From Chloroflexota bacterium (GTDB taxonomy: Bacteria > Chloroflexota > Dehalococcoidia > FW602-bin16), in contig SCTZ01000170.1 in the NCBI GenBank assembly GCA_004297765.1, forward strand, positions 1-64,000: a stretch of DNA of 64,000 bases, written 5' to 3'. The notes under the pieces are model-generated. The model saw nothing but the letters and a program-made list of their open reading frames with translations, searched no databases and was not told where the DNA came from. Positions within the stretch are counted from its first letter, which is position 1, and every line of letters begins with the position of its first letter. The position numbers and the translations under genes are program-made. Below, piece by piece: positions 23,555 through 32,928 of this stretch.

Positions 23555-24817
23555 TTACTTCACGCGATAGCGCTTGAAGGTCTCCACGAGATGGGCCGGC
23601 AATCGCCCCCGCACCACCGTCCCGTTCACCCGGTGCCGCTCCTCCTCCACCGATCCTTCGCGATGGAACAGTGTCACCATGTTGCCTTCCGCGTACGGGA
23701 TCTCGACAGTGATCTCTTGCATGACCTCCGCGAGTTGCTCCTCGATCCGTCCCAGAAGCACGCGCAGTCCCCAGCCGTGGGCCGCGGAGACCAGCACAGC
23801 AGTCTCTGCCGTGCCCTCCGGCCACGTGGCCGCCCAACTCTGGGCCTGCCGCTGCCGTAGCTGAAAGGCGTGCTCGTCGGGGAAGAGCAGATCGGCCTTA
23901 TTCAGGGCCAGCACGACGGGCTTGTCGGCCAGATCCAGCTCGGCCACAATCCCCAGCACAATTTCGTTGTGCTCGCGCGCGTGCTCATGCGTTATGTCAA
24001 GCACATGCACCAGCAGATCGGCGTCGTGTAGCTCCTCCAGGGTCGCCTTGAACGCCGCCACCAGCTCCGGCGGCAGCTTATGGATGAAGCCGACCGTGTC
24101 GGTCAGCAGCACCTGTCGTTTGCTGGGCAACGTCATGAGGCGCGTGGTCGGATCCAGCGTCTCGAACAGCCGCGACCGCGCCTCCACGCTGGCCCCGGTC
24201 AGCGTATTGAACAAAGTACTCTTGCCGGCGTTAGTGTAACCGACGAGAGCCACCACTGGCAAGCCTTGCTTCCTCCGTCGGTTGCGATAGCGCTGGCGAT
24301 GCTCGCGGACGCGCTCGATCTCGTACTTGAGGTGGGAGATGTGCTTCTTGATCTGCCGGCGGTCGGTCTCCAACTGGGTCTCACCGGGGCCCCGCGTGCC
24401 GATCCCGCCGCCGAGCCGCTCCAGATGCGACCACTGACCCACCAGGCGCGGCAGCAGGTACTGGTGCTGGGCCAGCTCGACCTGCAGGCGTCCTTCGTGA
24501 GTCTGGGCCCGCCGGGCGAAGATGTCAAGAATAAGCGCCGTGCGGTCGAGTACCTTTATGTCAAGCGCGCGCTCCAGGTTGCGCTGTTGCCCCGGCGTCA
24601 GCTCGTCGTCGAAGATGGCCACGTCGAAGCCGAGCTGCTCCTTGAGCTCGACCAACTCTCGCAGCTTTCCCGTTCCGAGGTAATACTTCGGCGAAGGCTG
24701 TTCCAGCCGCTGAATCAGCGTGCCGATGACCTCGGCGCCGGCCGTCGCGGCCAGTTGGGCTAACTCGTCCAGCGACTCGTCGGCGCCCCAGGTCTGGTCG
24801 CCGGTCTCGACGGCCAC
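23555..24817 (-). CDS. hflX: GTPase HflX
   Basis: This protein of about 420 residues is HflX, a GTPase that splits stalled ribosomes. The N-terminal domain has YYLGTGKLRELVELKEQLGF and FDDELTPGQQRNLERAL; the helical linker has GGGIGTRGPGETQLETDRR; the G domain has G1 GYTNAGKSTLFN, G3 DTVGFIHKLP and G4 NKADLL. It ends with a small C-terminal domain. The start is not settled: the GTG at 24817 cuts into what looks like the first conserved strand, since upstream in-frame codons read ETERAFLVAVE, but no ATG, GTG or TTG precedes them nearby. The gene lies in a minus-strand run behind the aminotransferase. Confidence 0.95.
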   Translation of the reverse strand: MAVETGDQTWGADESLDELAQLAATAGAEVIGTLIQRLEQPSPKYYLGTGKLRELVELKEQLGFDVAIFDDELTPGQQRNLERALDIKVLDRTALILDIFARRAQTHEGRLQVELAQHQYLLPRLVGQWSHLERLGGGIGTRGPGETQLETDRRQIKKHISHLKYEIERVREHRQRYRNRRRKQGLPVVALVGYTNAGKSTLFNTLTGASVEARSRLFETLDPTTRLMTLPSKRQVLLTDTVGFIHKLPPELVAAFKATLEELHDADLLVHVLDITHEHAREHNEIVLGIVAELDLADKPVVLALNKADLLFPDEHAFQLRQRQAQSWAATWPEGTAETAVLVSAAHGWGLRVLLGRIEEQLAEVMQEITVEIPYAEGNMVTLFHREGSVEEERHRVNGTVVRGRLPAHLVETFKRYRVK

Positions 24818-24883
24818 CAGGAAAGCCCGCTCGGTCTCACCTCTTGTCTCGAATCCGCTTTGTGTGAATCGGGTCAGATATAC

Positions 24884-26041
24884 CTACCTCAGCTTATTGA
24901 GTCGCGCAACGGCCTCTTCCAGCCGATCATCGGCCAATGTGATCGAGAGTCGCACGTAGCCCTCGCCGCTGGGACCGTAGCCGGTTCCAGGCGTCACGAC
25001 TACGTCCGCCTCGTCCAGAAGCTTGGTCGCGAACGACAGCGAAGTGTACCCTGCAGGCACGTGGGCCCACACGTACAGGCTGGCCTTGGGTGGAATCACC
25101 TCGCAGCCGACGTGCCGCAGTGCGGCCACGACCTTATCGCGGCGCCTCTGATAGATCCTGTTGTGTTCCTGAATGCTCTCTTGGGGTCCGGTCAGAGCCG
25201 TCATAGCCATGATCTGGATGGCCTGCGGGATCCCGGAGTCCATGTTGGACTTGACTCGCATCAGCGCGTCGACGGCCGTAGCGTTGCCAACAACCATGCC
25301 CACGCGCCAACCGGTCATGTTATACGTTTTGGATAGGGAGTGGAACTCGATGCCGACCTCGCGCGCGCCCGGTGTCTCCATGAAGCTAACGGGCTTGTAG
25401 CCATCGTACGCTACCTCGCTATATGGGCCGTCGTGACACACCACCAGGTCGTGCTGGCGTGCGAAGTGGACCACACGCTCGAAGAAGTCGATATCCGCCA
25501 CCGCGCCAGTGGGGTTGTTCGGGTAGTTGAGCCAGAGAATCCTGGCTCTGTCCGCCACCGCCGATGGAATCTTCTCCAGATCCGGCAGGAAGCCGGTCTC
25601 GGCCGTCATGGGCAGATAGTACGTTTCGCCGCCCGCGAACATGGTTCCGATCGAGTAGACCGGATAGCCCGGATCCGTCACCAGTGCGACGTCGCCGGGA
25701 TCGATAAAGCAGAGCGCGACATGTGCGATGCCTTCCTTCGAGCCGATCAGCGGCAAGACCTCTTTGTCTGGATCCAGGCTGACGGCAAACCGCTTCTCGT
25801 ACCAGTCAGCTATCGTGCGCCGAAACTCGGGCAGCCCATCCGACTCCGGGTAGCGATGATTGGCCGGCACCTGCGCGGCCTGACAGAGCGACTCGATGAT
25901 GTGTGGTGGCGTGGGCAGATCAGGGTCGCCAATCCCAAAGCTGATCACGTCGTGCCCCTGAGCCCTCTTGGCGGCAATCTTTCTGCTCACCTCCACAAAC
26001 AGGTACGGTGGCAGCTGCCTTACGCGCTGCGCCAGCTGCAT
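24884..26041 (-). CDS. Aminotransferase, probably LL-diaminopimelate aminotransferase (DapL-like)
   Basis: This 385-residue protein is a fold-type I PLP aminotransferase. It begins QLAQRVRQLPPYLFVEVSRK and has the DVISFGIGDPDLPTPPHII, NHRYPESDGLPEFRRTIADW, LPLIGSKEGIAHV and WLNYPNNPTGAVADI blocks. The PLP lysine is in FHSLSKTYNMTGWRVG and the carboxylate-binding arginine in YVRLSITL. The pattern is that of the LL-diaminopimelate aminotransferases of Chloroflexi, which make LL-diaminopimelate for lysine and cell-wall synthesis, but alanine- or aspartate-type aminotransferases are close relatives. The ATG at 26041, with GGAGGA about 15 bases and AAGGAAG close upstream, is preferred to an earlier in-frame start. 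Confidence 0.85.
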   Translation of the reverse strand: MQLAQRVRQLPPYLFVEVSRKIAAKRAQGHDVISFGIGDPDLPTPPHIIESLCQAAQVPANHRYPESDGLPEFRRTIADWYEKRFAVSLDPDKEVLPLIGSKEGIAHVALCFIDPGDVALVTDPGYPVYSIGTMFAGGETYYLPMTAETGFLPDLEKIPSAVADRARILWLNYPNNPTGAVADIDFFERVVHFARQHDLVVCHDGPYSEVAYDGYKPVSFMETPGAREVGIEFHSLSKTYNMTGWRVGMVVGNATAVDALMRVKSNMDSGIPQAIQIMAMTALTGPQESIQEHNRIYQRRRDKVVAALRHVGCEVIPPKASLYVWAHVPAGYTSLSFATKLLDEADVVVTPGTGYGPSGEGYVRLSITLADDRLEEAVARLNKLR

Positions 26042-26138
26042 CTTCCTTCGATCCTCCTTCTCTCCGCGGGCATCCTTCCGCGGAAGGACGCCCAACTCAA
26101 TTATAGCCCCGCGAGTGGGTTTCGCTCTAGCAAATGGG

Positions 26139-27062
26139 CTAATACTGATCCGCCAGGAATGCGCCGACTAGCTCTGCCATTCTGCCGGGAGCGCTGGCAT
26201 CGGACGCCAGCCAGTGGATGCTTGAATCCGTTGGACGGAACCAGGTGTTTTGCTGCCTGGCGAAACGATGCGTTTCGTTCTTGGTGAGGGCCACTGCCTC
26301 GTCCAAAGTGGCCCTACCGTCCAGGTAGTAAGCTATCTGCCGATATCCGAGGCTTGACATGGCGGGCAAGTCGGGTCCGTAGCCGCGCTCGCGCAGGGCC
26401 ATGTTCTCCTCGATCAGTCCGTGTGCGATCTGCCAGTCAACACGCTCATCGATGCGCCGGTACAACTCCTCGCGTGGTATAGTCAGCCCAAGCTTCAGAA
26501 CTCGGAAGGGCGTTGATCTCTTCCGTTGCAGCTCCGAGATCGGCGTGCCGGCCTTGAGCGTGACCTCCAACGCTCGGACCACCCTGCGCACGTTCCGCGC
26601 GTCGATCCGCCCGGCCGCCACCAGATCCAGGCGCCTCAGCTCCGCGTGCAGGGCCTGGGGACCCTCGCGCTGGGCGCGGGCCTCCAGCTCGCTGCGCAAA
26701 TCAGGATCGGGCGGAACGCTAGGAATGGCGAGTCCCTCCGCTACCGCTCGCACGTACAGCCCGCTGCCTCCCACCAGGATAGGCAGCTTGCCGCGTTGGT
26801 GGACGTCCCGAATAGCGGCGAGGGCCTGGCGTTGGTACAGGGCGAGGGAGTATTCCTGATCGGGATCGACGATGTCGATAAGGTGATGAGGGACCACCGC
26901 CCGCTCCGCTAGCGAGGGCTTGGCGGTCCCCACGTCCATGTGGCGATAGATCTGGCGACTATCGGCGTTGACAATCTCGCCCCGGAATAGCGGGGCAAGA
27001 TACAACGAGGCGCTCGTCTTGCCCACTGCAGTAGGTCCGACGAGCGCGACGAGTGGTCTCAC
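26139..27062 (-). CDS. miaA: tRNA dimethylallyltransferase MiaA
   Basis: This 307-residue protein adds a dimethylallyl group to A37 of tRNAs that read UNN codons. It has the P-loop VALVGPTAVGKTSASLYLA, the DSRQIYRHMDVGTAKPSLAE block, VPHHLIDIVDPDQEYSLALY, LPILVGGSGLYVRAVAEGL, DARNVRRVVRALEVTLKAG and the FARQQNTWFR segment near the end. Its GTG start overlaps the TGA stop of tpiA as GTGA, so translation is likely coupled. Length is normal for the family. Confidence 0.97.
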   Translation of the reverse strand: MRPLVALVGPTAVGKTSASLYLAPLFRGEIVNADSRQIYRHMDVGTAKPSLAERAVVPHHLIDIVDPDQEYSLALYQRQALAAIRDVHQRGKLPILVGGSGLYVRAVAEGLAIPSVPPDPDLRSELEARAQREGPQALHAELRRLDLVAAGRIDARNVRRVVRALEVTLKAGTPISELQRKRSTPFRVLKLGLTIPREELYRRIDERVDWQIAHGLIEENMALRERGYGPDLPAMSSLGYRQIAYYLDGRATLDEAVALTKNETHRFARQQNTWFRPTDSSIHWLASDASAPGRMAELVGAFLADQY

Positions 27063-27823
27063 CGTCGGCCCTTCACCTCTGCGAACTGCCTTGCGATGGA
27101 GACGAAATCAGCCGCTTTCAGGCTGGCGCCGCCAACCAGCGCCCCGTCGATGTCTGGCTGGGATGCGAGCTCGGTGCTATTCGCCGCCGTCACGCTCCCG
27201 CCATACTGGATGCGTAGTCGCTCGCTGGCCGCCGCTCCGAATAGCTCAGCTACGACCGTTCGAATAATATGGATGGTATCGTTGGCCTGTTCTCCCGTCG
27301 CGGCCAACCCCGTCCCGATGGCCCAGATGGGTTCGTATGCTATGACCACGCGATCGATCTCTTCAACGCCGGCCAATCCACCGCGTACCTGTCGGCTCAC
27401 GACCTGGGCAGTCTCTCCCCGCTGGTTTTCCTCCAGCCGCTCGCCCACACACATGATGGGCTTGAGTCCAGCGGCCAGAGCCGACTTGACCTTCTTGTTG
27501 ACGATCTCGTCCGTCTCGCCGAAATACTGTCGACGCTCGCTGTGACCTAGAATCACGTGCTCGCACAGTGGCGCGAGCATCAGCGGTGAGATCTCCCCCG
27601 TGTAGGCGCCCTTCTGCTCGTAGAACATGTTCTGGGCGCCGAGCTTGATCGACGTACCGGCAATTACATCGCGTACGGATGCCAGCGAGACAAATGGTGG
27701 ACACAGGACCTTCTCCACCCCGGTTGTCGCGTCTAGATCCTCTCGCATGGCCCGGGTCAGATCCATCGCTTCGGCAACTGTCGTGTTCATCTTCCAGTTG
27801 CCCGCCACAATCGGTGTACGCAT
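27059..27823 (-). CDS. tpiA: Triosephosphate isomerase
   Basis: This 254-residue TIM-barrel enzyme interconverts dihydroxyacetone phosphate and glyceraldehyde 3-phosphate in glycolysis. The active-site residues are visible: Lys in AGNWKMNTT, His in VILGHSERRQYFGE, and Glu in IAYEPIWAIGTG. The phosphate loop is IQYGGSVTAAN and VGGASLKAADF. The ATG at 27823 has GAGGAG 6 bases upstream and is preferred to a TTG two codons earlier. It follows pgk by 54 bases and overlaps miaA by 4 bases. Confidence 0.98.
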   Translation of the reverse strand: MRTPIVAGNWKMNTTVAEAMDLTRAMREDLDATTGVEKVLCPPFVSLASVRDVIAGTSIKLGAQNMFYEQKGAYTGEISPLMLAPLCEHVILGHSERRQYFGETDEIVNKKVKSALAAGLKPIMCVGERLEENQRGETAQVVSRQVRGGLAGVEEIDRVVIAYEPIWAIGTGLAATGEQANDTIHIIRTVVAELFGAAASERLRIQYGGSVTAANSTELASQPDIDGALVGGASLKAADFVSIARQFAEVKGRR

Positions 27824-27877
27824 GCGCAACTCCTCTGTTGTCGTCTGGCGAAACGCTGCCAGCGGTATTAGGTGGTC

Positions 27878-29071
27878 TCAGTTCTTCGTTGTTCGCAGCA
27901 CCGCAACCCCTGGAAGCACTCGTCCCTCCAGAAACTCCAGCGTGGCACCGCCGCCGGTGGAGACATGGGTCATGCGGTCGCTCAGCCCCAGTTGCTCGAC
28001 CGCAGCCACAGACTCACCGCCACCGATGATCGTGGTGGCGTTGAGCTCGGCCAGAACACGGGCGATGGAGCGAGTCCCCTCGGCAAACCTTGGAAACTCG
28101 AAGACGCCCATCGGCCCGTTCCAGAGGACCGTTTGACAGCGCTTGAGCTCCTGCGAGAAGCTCTCGACGGTCTCCGGACCGATGTCCAGGATACGCCAGC
28201 CGTTCGGTACCTGAGTGGCCGGCACCGCGCGGGAAACCGCATCCGCCGAGAAGCTATCGGCGATGACCACGTCCTTGGGCAGCAGGAGCTTGACGCCGCG
28301 CTGATTGGCCCGGGACATTATGTCGAGCGCCGCGTCCACCCTGTCCGACTCGACCAGCGAGTCCCCAACCTGGTAGCCATCGGCCAGAAGAAAGGTGTTG
28401 GCCATGCCTCCGCCGATGAGCAGGGTATCCACCTTGTCCACTAGGTGCTGCAAGACCTTGATCTTGTCGCTGACCTTGGCTCCGCCGATCACAGCGGCAA
28501 ACGGACGGGCCGGATTGGTCAGAGCTCTGGACAGCGCTTCGATCTCCTTCTCCATGAGAAGACCCGCGTAGGCTGGCAGGAAGGTCGCAACGCCCTCCGT
28601 AGAGGCGTGCGCGCGGTGCGCGGTGCCGAAGGCATCGTTCACGTAGATCTGGGCCAGAGAGGACAACTCCCGCGCGAAATCCGGATCGTTGGACTCCTCG
28701 CCCGGGTAAAATCGGATGTTCTCCAGGAGCAGAACCTCTCCCGGCTTCATAGCCTGTTCGGCCGCCTGGGCTTCGGGTCCCACCGCCGCGCCGATCTTCT
28801 TGACAGGCTGACCAAGCAATTCGGAAAGGCGCTTGGCCACTGGATCCAGCCTCAGCGCCTCGACGATCTTGCCATCGGGTCGCCCCAGATGGGAACAGAG
28901 GATAACCTTAGCGCCGTGGTCGATCAGGTAGCGAATGGTTGGGAGGGCCGCACGAATTCGGGTGTCGTCCATAACTTGCCGCGTTTGCTTGTCAAGCGGC
29001 ACGTTGAAATCGACTCTGACCAGCACAGGCCGGCTTTTGACATCGACGTCTCGGATGGTTTCTGTTCGCAT
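27878..29071 (-). CDS. pgk: Phosphoglycerate kinase
   Basis: This 397-residue glycolytic enzyme transfers phosphate between 1,3-bisphosphoglycerate and ADP. Family blocks are complete: [48 protein letters not shown], the hinge [47 protein letters not shown] and [19 protein letters not shown]. It precedes tpiA on the same strand. A GAPDH gene, often next to pgk, is not present upstream. The start is ATG 29071 with GAGGCGG about 6 bases before it. Confidence 0.98.
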   Translation of the reverse strand: MRTETIRDVDVKSRPVLVRVDFNVPLDKQTRQVMDDTRIRAALPTIRYLIDHGAKVILCSHLGRPDGKIVEALRLDPVAKRLSELLGQPVKKIGAAVGPEAQAAEQAMKPGEVLLLENIRFYPGEESNDPDFARELSSLAQIYVNDAFGTAHRAHASTEGVATFLPAYAGLLMEKEIEALSRALTNPARPFAAVIGGAKVSDKIKVLQHLVDKVDTLLIGGGMANTFLLADGYQVGDSLVESDRVDAALDIMSRANQRGVKLLLPKDVVIADSFSADAVSRAVPATQVPNGWRILDIGPETVESFSQELKRCQTVLWNGPMGVFEFPRFAEGTRSIARVLAELNATTIIGGGESVAAVEQLGLSDRMTHVSTGGGATLEFLEGRVLPGVAVLRTTKN

Positions 29072-29181
29072 TTCACCGCCTCACTCGAGATTTCGCCGTC
29101 GAACCTCATGCCGTGGCGCACAGCGCCCCACAGCGGTGCACGAGGCGAGCCACCCCACCTCTATTGTCTTGCCAAAACGCG

Positions 29182-29205
29182 GTAGGGGCGCGATTCATCG
29201 CGCCC
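29182..29205. repeat. Single GTAGGGGCG palindrome
   Basis: GTAGGGGCGCGATTCATCGC followed by GCCC is a copy of the short repeat seen at 53148-53171 and, in part, at 8371 and 8534. It sits between pgk and cooC. Confidence 0.6.
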
Positions 29206-29238
29206 AACGGACGACCGCCTGTCGACAACGCTCTGTCT

Positions 29239-30042
29239 TCAGGAACGCGTGCGCTCTGCCGCACGCTCTCCGGCCAACTCGTCGAGCCGAGCCCTGATGT
29301 CTGTGGCCTCCTGCAGCGCGGCCGGGTCCAGGTCGAAGACGGCCATGCCCTTCAGGTCGGCCTCGATGACTCGCTCGCTATACGACAGGAAGCCGAGCAC
29401 CTCGAAGTTCGGCAGATTCTCGCGGATGAACGCGCGGTCGTCAACTGACTTCACCTTGCTGCCGACCACAAAGGTCTTGTCGATTCCTATATCAGCCGCC
29501 AGACGACGCACGGTCTCGGCAGTCTGAAGGCTGCGCTGTCCGGGCTCCACTACCACGATGAAGGCATCCACTCCGGTGGCCGTCGCACGACCCAGGTGCT
29601 CTACACCCGCCTCCATGTCCATGATCACAACCTCTTTACTCCGCAAGAAGAGGTGCCCGACCAGGCTCTTCAGCAAGACGCTCTCCGGGCAGACGCATCC
29701 GCCGCCGCCCTTCTGCACCGTGCCCATCACCAGCAGCCGCACGTCGTGCTTGATCGCGCTGAAGCGATCGGGGATATCGTCAACCTGCGGGTTGAGCTTG
29801 TAGTAGCCCCCGGTCTGACCCGGCCGCATTCCGGTGCGCTCCTCGATCAGATCGTGCATGCCGGCGATTGGGGCTATGGCGCTTGCCTCCTCGCGCGAGA
29901 AACCGAGAGCCGAGGCCAGGTTTGCGTCGGGATCGGCATCAATGGCCACCACGCGATGTCCGCTTTCGGCGTATACTTTGGCTAGTAGGCTGGCAAGAGT
30001 CGTCTTGCCAACTCCGCCCTTACCTGTGATCGCGATCTTCAT
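29239..30042 (-). CDS. cooC: CooC-type nickel-insertion ATPase
   Basis: This 267-residue protein is a MinD/ParA-like ATPase. It opens with a deviant Walker A, KIAITGKGGVGKTTLASLLA, and has DADPDANLASALGF and VVIMDMEAGVEHLGRATATG. The GGGGCVCPESVLLKSLVGHL segment carries the Cys-x-Cys motif with which CooC dimers bind a metal. CooC helps assemble the nickel cluster of carbon monoxide dehydrogenase, so the organism probably has CODH or CODH/acetyl-CoA synthase, although no such gene is in the window. This agrees with the formate dehydrogenase and Nfn genes at the left end. The ATG at 30042 has AGAGGA upstream. Confidence 0.9.
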   Translation of the reverse strand: MKIAITGKGGVGKTTLASLLAKVYAESGHRVVAIDADPDANLASALGFSREEASAIAPIAGMHDLIEERTGMRPGQTGGYYKLNPQVDDIPDRFSAIKHDVRLLVMGTVQKGGGGCVCPESVLLKSLVGHLFLRSKEVVIMDMEAGVEHLGRATATGVDAFIVVVEPGQRSLQTAETVRRLAADIGIDKTFVVGSKVKSVDDRAFIRENLPNFEVLGFLSYSERVIEADLKGMAVFDLDPAALQEATDIRARLDELAGERAAERTRS

Positions 30043-30181
30043 ACGTCGTCCTCTGGGGACATGGAGCAGGGGGAAAGCCGCCAGTTGCGACTCGCCGTGG
30101 CGAGGGGAAGAAAATAAGGGAACAGGGACAGGACGTGCCCCCTCCCAACCCTGCAAGACCCCTTGTTGTGTACTAAGAACT

Positions 30182-30210
30182 ATTGTATCGAAAGGCGCAT
30201 GGGGGCGCAA
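30182..30210 (-). promoter_or_regulatory. Possible cooC promoter
   Basis: On the minus strand TTGCGC and TACAAT are 17 bases apart, about 140 bases upstream of the cooC start. The -10 box is good and the -35 box is only half conserved. Confidence 0.35.
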
Positions 30211-30238
30211 CTTGCCCCGATTTCGTCCTCTGCCGAGC

Positions 30239-31240
30239 CTAGGCGACTTGCCCCTGGCTCTCCACCGGCCGGCGTTCCTGGGATATCTTGGCGAGAGACA
30301 GGTTCTCCCGCCACAGATAGACTAGACCCATCAGGGTGACGGGAACGAACATGACTGCGTGCACGATTAGGCTATATGGGTTGGCCTTCTGCGGATCGAC
30401 CCCGAACAGCTTCAAGGTATTAGCCGCTGCGAACTCGAAGGGACCAATGCCGCCCTGAGAGGCCGGCACGGAGGCGGCCAGATTGGCCGTCGTAGTCATC
30501 AAGAGCGTGGGCACCACTCCTTGTGGCATATCGAAGCTCAGCATGACCACCCAGTATACGCCTGCCTCGGCCAGCCACGATAGGATGGACAGGGCGAAGA
30601 CCGTCAGCGCCGCCCGCGGGCTGCGTAGCACGCTGACGCCATCCAGAAAGAGATCCAGCAATCGGTGAGCTTTCATCGCAAACCGCGCGGGTAGAAGACG
30701 CAGAAAGGGCTTGGCTAGGCGCAGCATGATGCCGCGGCGCGTGGACATAAGGATCAAGACCACCAGTCCCCCAACGAAGATGGCGCCGGCGTACCGCAGC
30801 ACGTCCTGAAGCCATGGGACCATGGGTATCCATGGTAAAACGATGGCCGCCAGGGTGAGCAGTGCCAGTCCATCGAAGATCCGCTCCATGGCGATGGTGG
30901 CCAGGATAGACGTCTTGCTGATCTTCTCCTGCTCACCCAGAATGTAGGTTCGGACCAACTCCCCGCCGCGAGCCGGCAGCAGGTTGTTGGCCATATAGCC
31001 GATGGTCACCAGAGAAAACAGACGAGAAAAGGACAAAGGCTTGATGGGTCGCATCAGATAGTGCCAGCGCAAGGTGCGGAAGAGCAGGCTTGTTAGGTAG
31101 ATGCCAACGGCGGGCGCCAGGAACCAGTAGTTTGCTCTGGCTAGCTCGCGGCCCATCTCGGCGAAATCGGTCTTGTAGAATAGCAATGCCAGGAAAATCG
31201 CCGCCACGATTAGTCCCAGGACAAACCGTTTCCTACCCAC
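30239..31240 (-). CDS. Flippase-like (lysylphosphatidylglycerol synthase TM domain / UPF0104) membrane protein
   Basis: This 333-residue protein is strongly hydrophobic with about eight membrane helices. It matches the AglD/LPG synthase transmembrane family: YLTSLLFRTLRWHYLMRPIK, GYMANNLLPARGGELVRTYI and ATIAMERIFDGLALLTLAAI in the first half, and ANLAASVPASQGGIGPFEFA in the second. Such proteins are linked to moving or flipping lipid-linked glycans. The GTG at 31240, with AAAGGA upstream, overlaps the upstream methyltransferase stop by 8 bases. It is the last gene of a minus-strand set (GT2, two methyltransferases, flippase) that probably builds a surface polysaccharide or glycolipid. Confidence 0.88.
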   Translation of the reverse strand: MGRKRFVLGLIVAAIFLALLFYKTDFAEMGRELARANYWFLAPAVGIYLTSLLFRTLRWHYLMRPIKPLSFSRLFSLVTIGYMANNLLPARGGELVRTYILGEQEKISKTSILATIAMERIFDGLALLTLAAIVLPWIPMVPWLQDVLRYAGAIFVGGLVVLILMSTRRGIMLRLAKPFLRLLPARFAMKAHRLLDLFLDGVSVLRSPRAALTVFALSILSWLAEAGVYWVVMLSFDMPQGVVPTLLMTTTANLAASVPASQGGIGPFEFAAANTLKLFGVDPQKANPYSLIVHAVMFVPVTLMGLVYLWRENLSLAKISQERRPVESQGQVA

Positions 31241-32150
31241 CAGACCGGTCCTTTCCTTTTCTAGCCCATGCTTGCATCTCGCCCACGTGCGCAAAGAACA
31301 TGACGTCCCGGACCGCGAGGGTACCGGCCAATCCAAGAGCGAGCTTGGCAAGCTGGGGCTGATAGTAGCGCAGGCGATCCAGAACAAAACCTAGCGTCAG
31401 GGCACTTCGCACGGGTTCCACCTTCACCTGCGTGAAACCAGCGCGGCCCAGCGCTTCCCGCAGCGTGGCGGGCGAGAAGTAGTAGATGTGCTCTCCAGGT
31501 TTGTAATGATACCAACGTCGACCCATCAGACGCGAGGAGCGCGCCTGTACGTTCGGCGTCACCACATGCAGCAGTCCATCCGACCGCAGCCAACATGCCA
31601 GCCGCCGGAGAGACGCCACCGGATCCTGCAGATGCTCTACCACGTCGTACAGGGCGATGGCATCCAGGCTATTCTCAGGAAAGCTGGCCTCCTCTATGCG
31701 GCCGGTCTGTACCTCCAGATGGCGCTCGTCCCTGGCGAAGGCGCTGGCGTAGGGGCTGACCTCCAGACCAACCGTCTGCCAGCCCTGCTCCCGCGCCACT
31801 AGCAGAAAATCCCCAAGGGCACAGCCTGCGTCCAGGATACTGCCCCGTCGTCCGAGTTGGACCTCGATCTCATTCAGGCGACGCGAGAAGGTCAGACGGT
31901 TGATGTGCGCCGCGGCAAAATAGTTGGCGTAGCCACCCTTGGTGCGGTCGCTCTCGTAGTACGCCCGGCCATACGTCTCCTGACCGCCGTTGGTCACCGG
32001 GCTAATCAGCACCCCGCAGCCTGAGCAGCGAGATATCGGCTGACCATCGACCTGAAACCTGAAGATCAGGTTGTCGCAACCGCACACGGCACAGCGTCCC
32101 TTCGCTGACGGCAGTTCGGTTGGGAGTCTGGTTGTCTCATCCTGCTGCAC
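31233..32150 (-). CDS. Class I SAM-dependent methyltransferase with N-terminal zinc-ribbon
   Basis: This 305-residue protein starts with a zinc-ribbon (CAVCGCDN and SRCSGCGV), followed by a Rossmann-fold methyltransferase. The SAM-binding motif is SILDAGCALGDFLLVAREQG, and the later motifs are LDAIALYDVVEHLQDPVASL and LLHVVTPNVQARSSRLMG. The arrangement is typical of methyltransferases in glycan clusters. It overlaps the next upstream gene by 14 bases and the flippase-like gene by 8 bases, so the set is one operon. The substrate is unknown. Confidence 0.88.
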   Translation of the reverse strand: MQQDETTRLPTELPSAKGRCAVCGCDNLIFRFQVDGQPISRCSGCGVLISPVTNGGQETYGRAYYESDRTKGGYANYFAAAHINRLTFSRRLNEIEVQLGRRGSILDAGCALGDFLLVAREQGWQTVGLEVSPYASAFARDERHLEVQTGRIEEASFPENSLDAIALYDVVEHLQDPVASLRRLACWLRSDGLLHVVTPNVQARSSRLMGRRWYHYKPGEHIYYFSPATLREALGRAGFTQVKVEPVRSALTLGFVLDRLRYYQPQLAKLALGLAGTLAVRDVMFFAHVGEMQAWARKGKDRSGG

Positions 32151-32928
32151 GTGTTTCCACCTTGCTGGCGATCATGACGAGTCCGCCTCCCAGGTCGTTG
32201 CGCATAGTGAGAGCTTTCTCCAAAGCGCCCTGCAGACGTGGTCCGACAACCTCTTGTCCGAGGAGTCCCAGAGCTGGTAGTCTTCGCCAGGAGATCTGCT
32301 GCGCGGCTGCCACAGGCAGCAGCATGTCCCACAGCGCCTCTGCTCGGGCTGGGACGATGTATCGGTAACTGGTGAGAGTTAGACCGGCGGCGGTGAGCCG
32401 CTGATCCCACACCGGCGGCCCATCGCAATTGTGGTGATGGAAGACGCGATCGATGAATCTGCCATATGCCTCGCTGGCAGATGTGAGACCCAGATGACGC
32501 AGTGCGCGTGCATAGAGCAGGAGAGAGCGGAAGTACTCGCTGGGCACAGTGAAGACCAGCTCCCCACCGGGCTGAAGGACGCGCGCCACCTCTCTCAGAA
32601 TCGACGAGACGTCAGGGATGTGCTCCAGCACGCAGTTGGAAAATACTGTGGCGAACGACTCACTCGCAAACGGCAGAGCCGAGCCACTGGCTCGGCATAG
32701 ATGCCGATAGCACGCTTTGGCCGAGGCCCGGCGCAACTGGGGCAGGGACAAATCCACGCCGGCCTCCAGCGGCTGATCGAAGATCGTTCGCACGAAGGTT
32801 CCGTCGCCACAGCCCAGGTCCAGCACAGGATGCCGCCAATGATGCTCGCACAGCACCTCTGATTCGGCAGCCCGCCACAGGGCATGAGCCAGGGGCATCT
32901 CGCGTAGGAAGGTAGAGAGGTGCTTCAA
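32137..32928 (-). CDS. Class I SAM-dependent methyltransferase
   Basis: This 263-residue protein has the SAM motif HPVLDLGCGDGTFVRTIFDQ, then VDLSLPQLRRASAKACYRHL, FATVFSNCVLEHIPDVSSIL and REVARVLQPGGELVFTVPSE, the standard UbiE/methyltransferase_11 order. It likely methylates a sugar or lipid intermediate of the same glycan pathway as its neighbours. Its start overlaps the end of the GT2 gene by 4 bases and its end overlaps the second methyltransferase by 14 bases. Confidence 0.9.
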   Translation of the reverse strand: MKHLSTFLREMPLAHALWRAAESEVLCEHHWRHPVLDLGCGDGTFVRTIFDQPLEAGVDLSLPQLRRASAKACYRHLCRASGSALPFASESFATVFSNCVLEHIPDVSSILREVARVLQPGGELVFTVPSEYFRSLLLYARALRHLGLTSASEAYGRFIDRVFHHHNCDGPPVWDQRLTAAGLTLTSYRYIVPARAEALWDMLLPVAAAQQISWRRLPALGLLGQEVVGPRLQGALEKALTMRNDLGGGLVMIASKVETRAAG

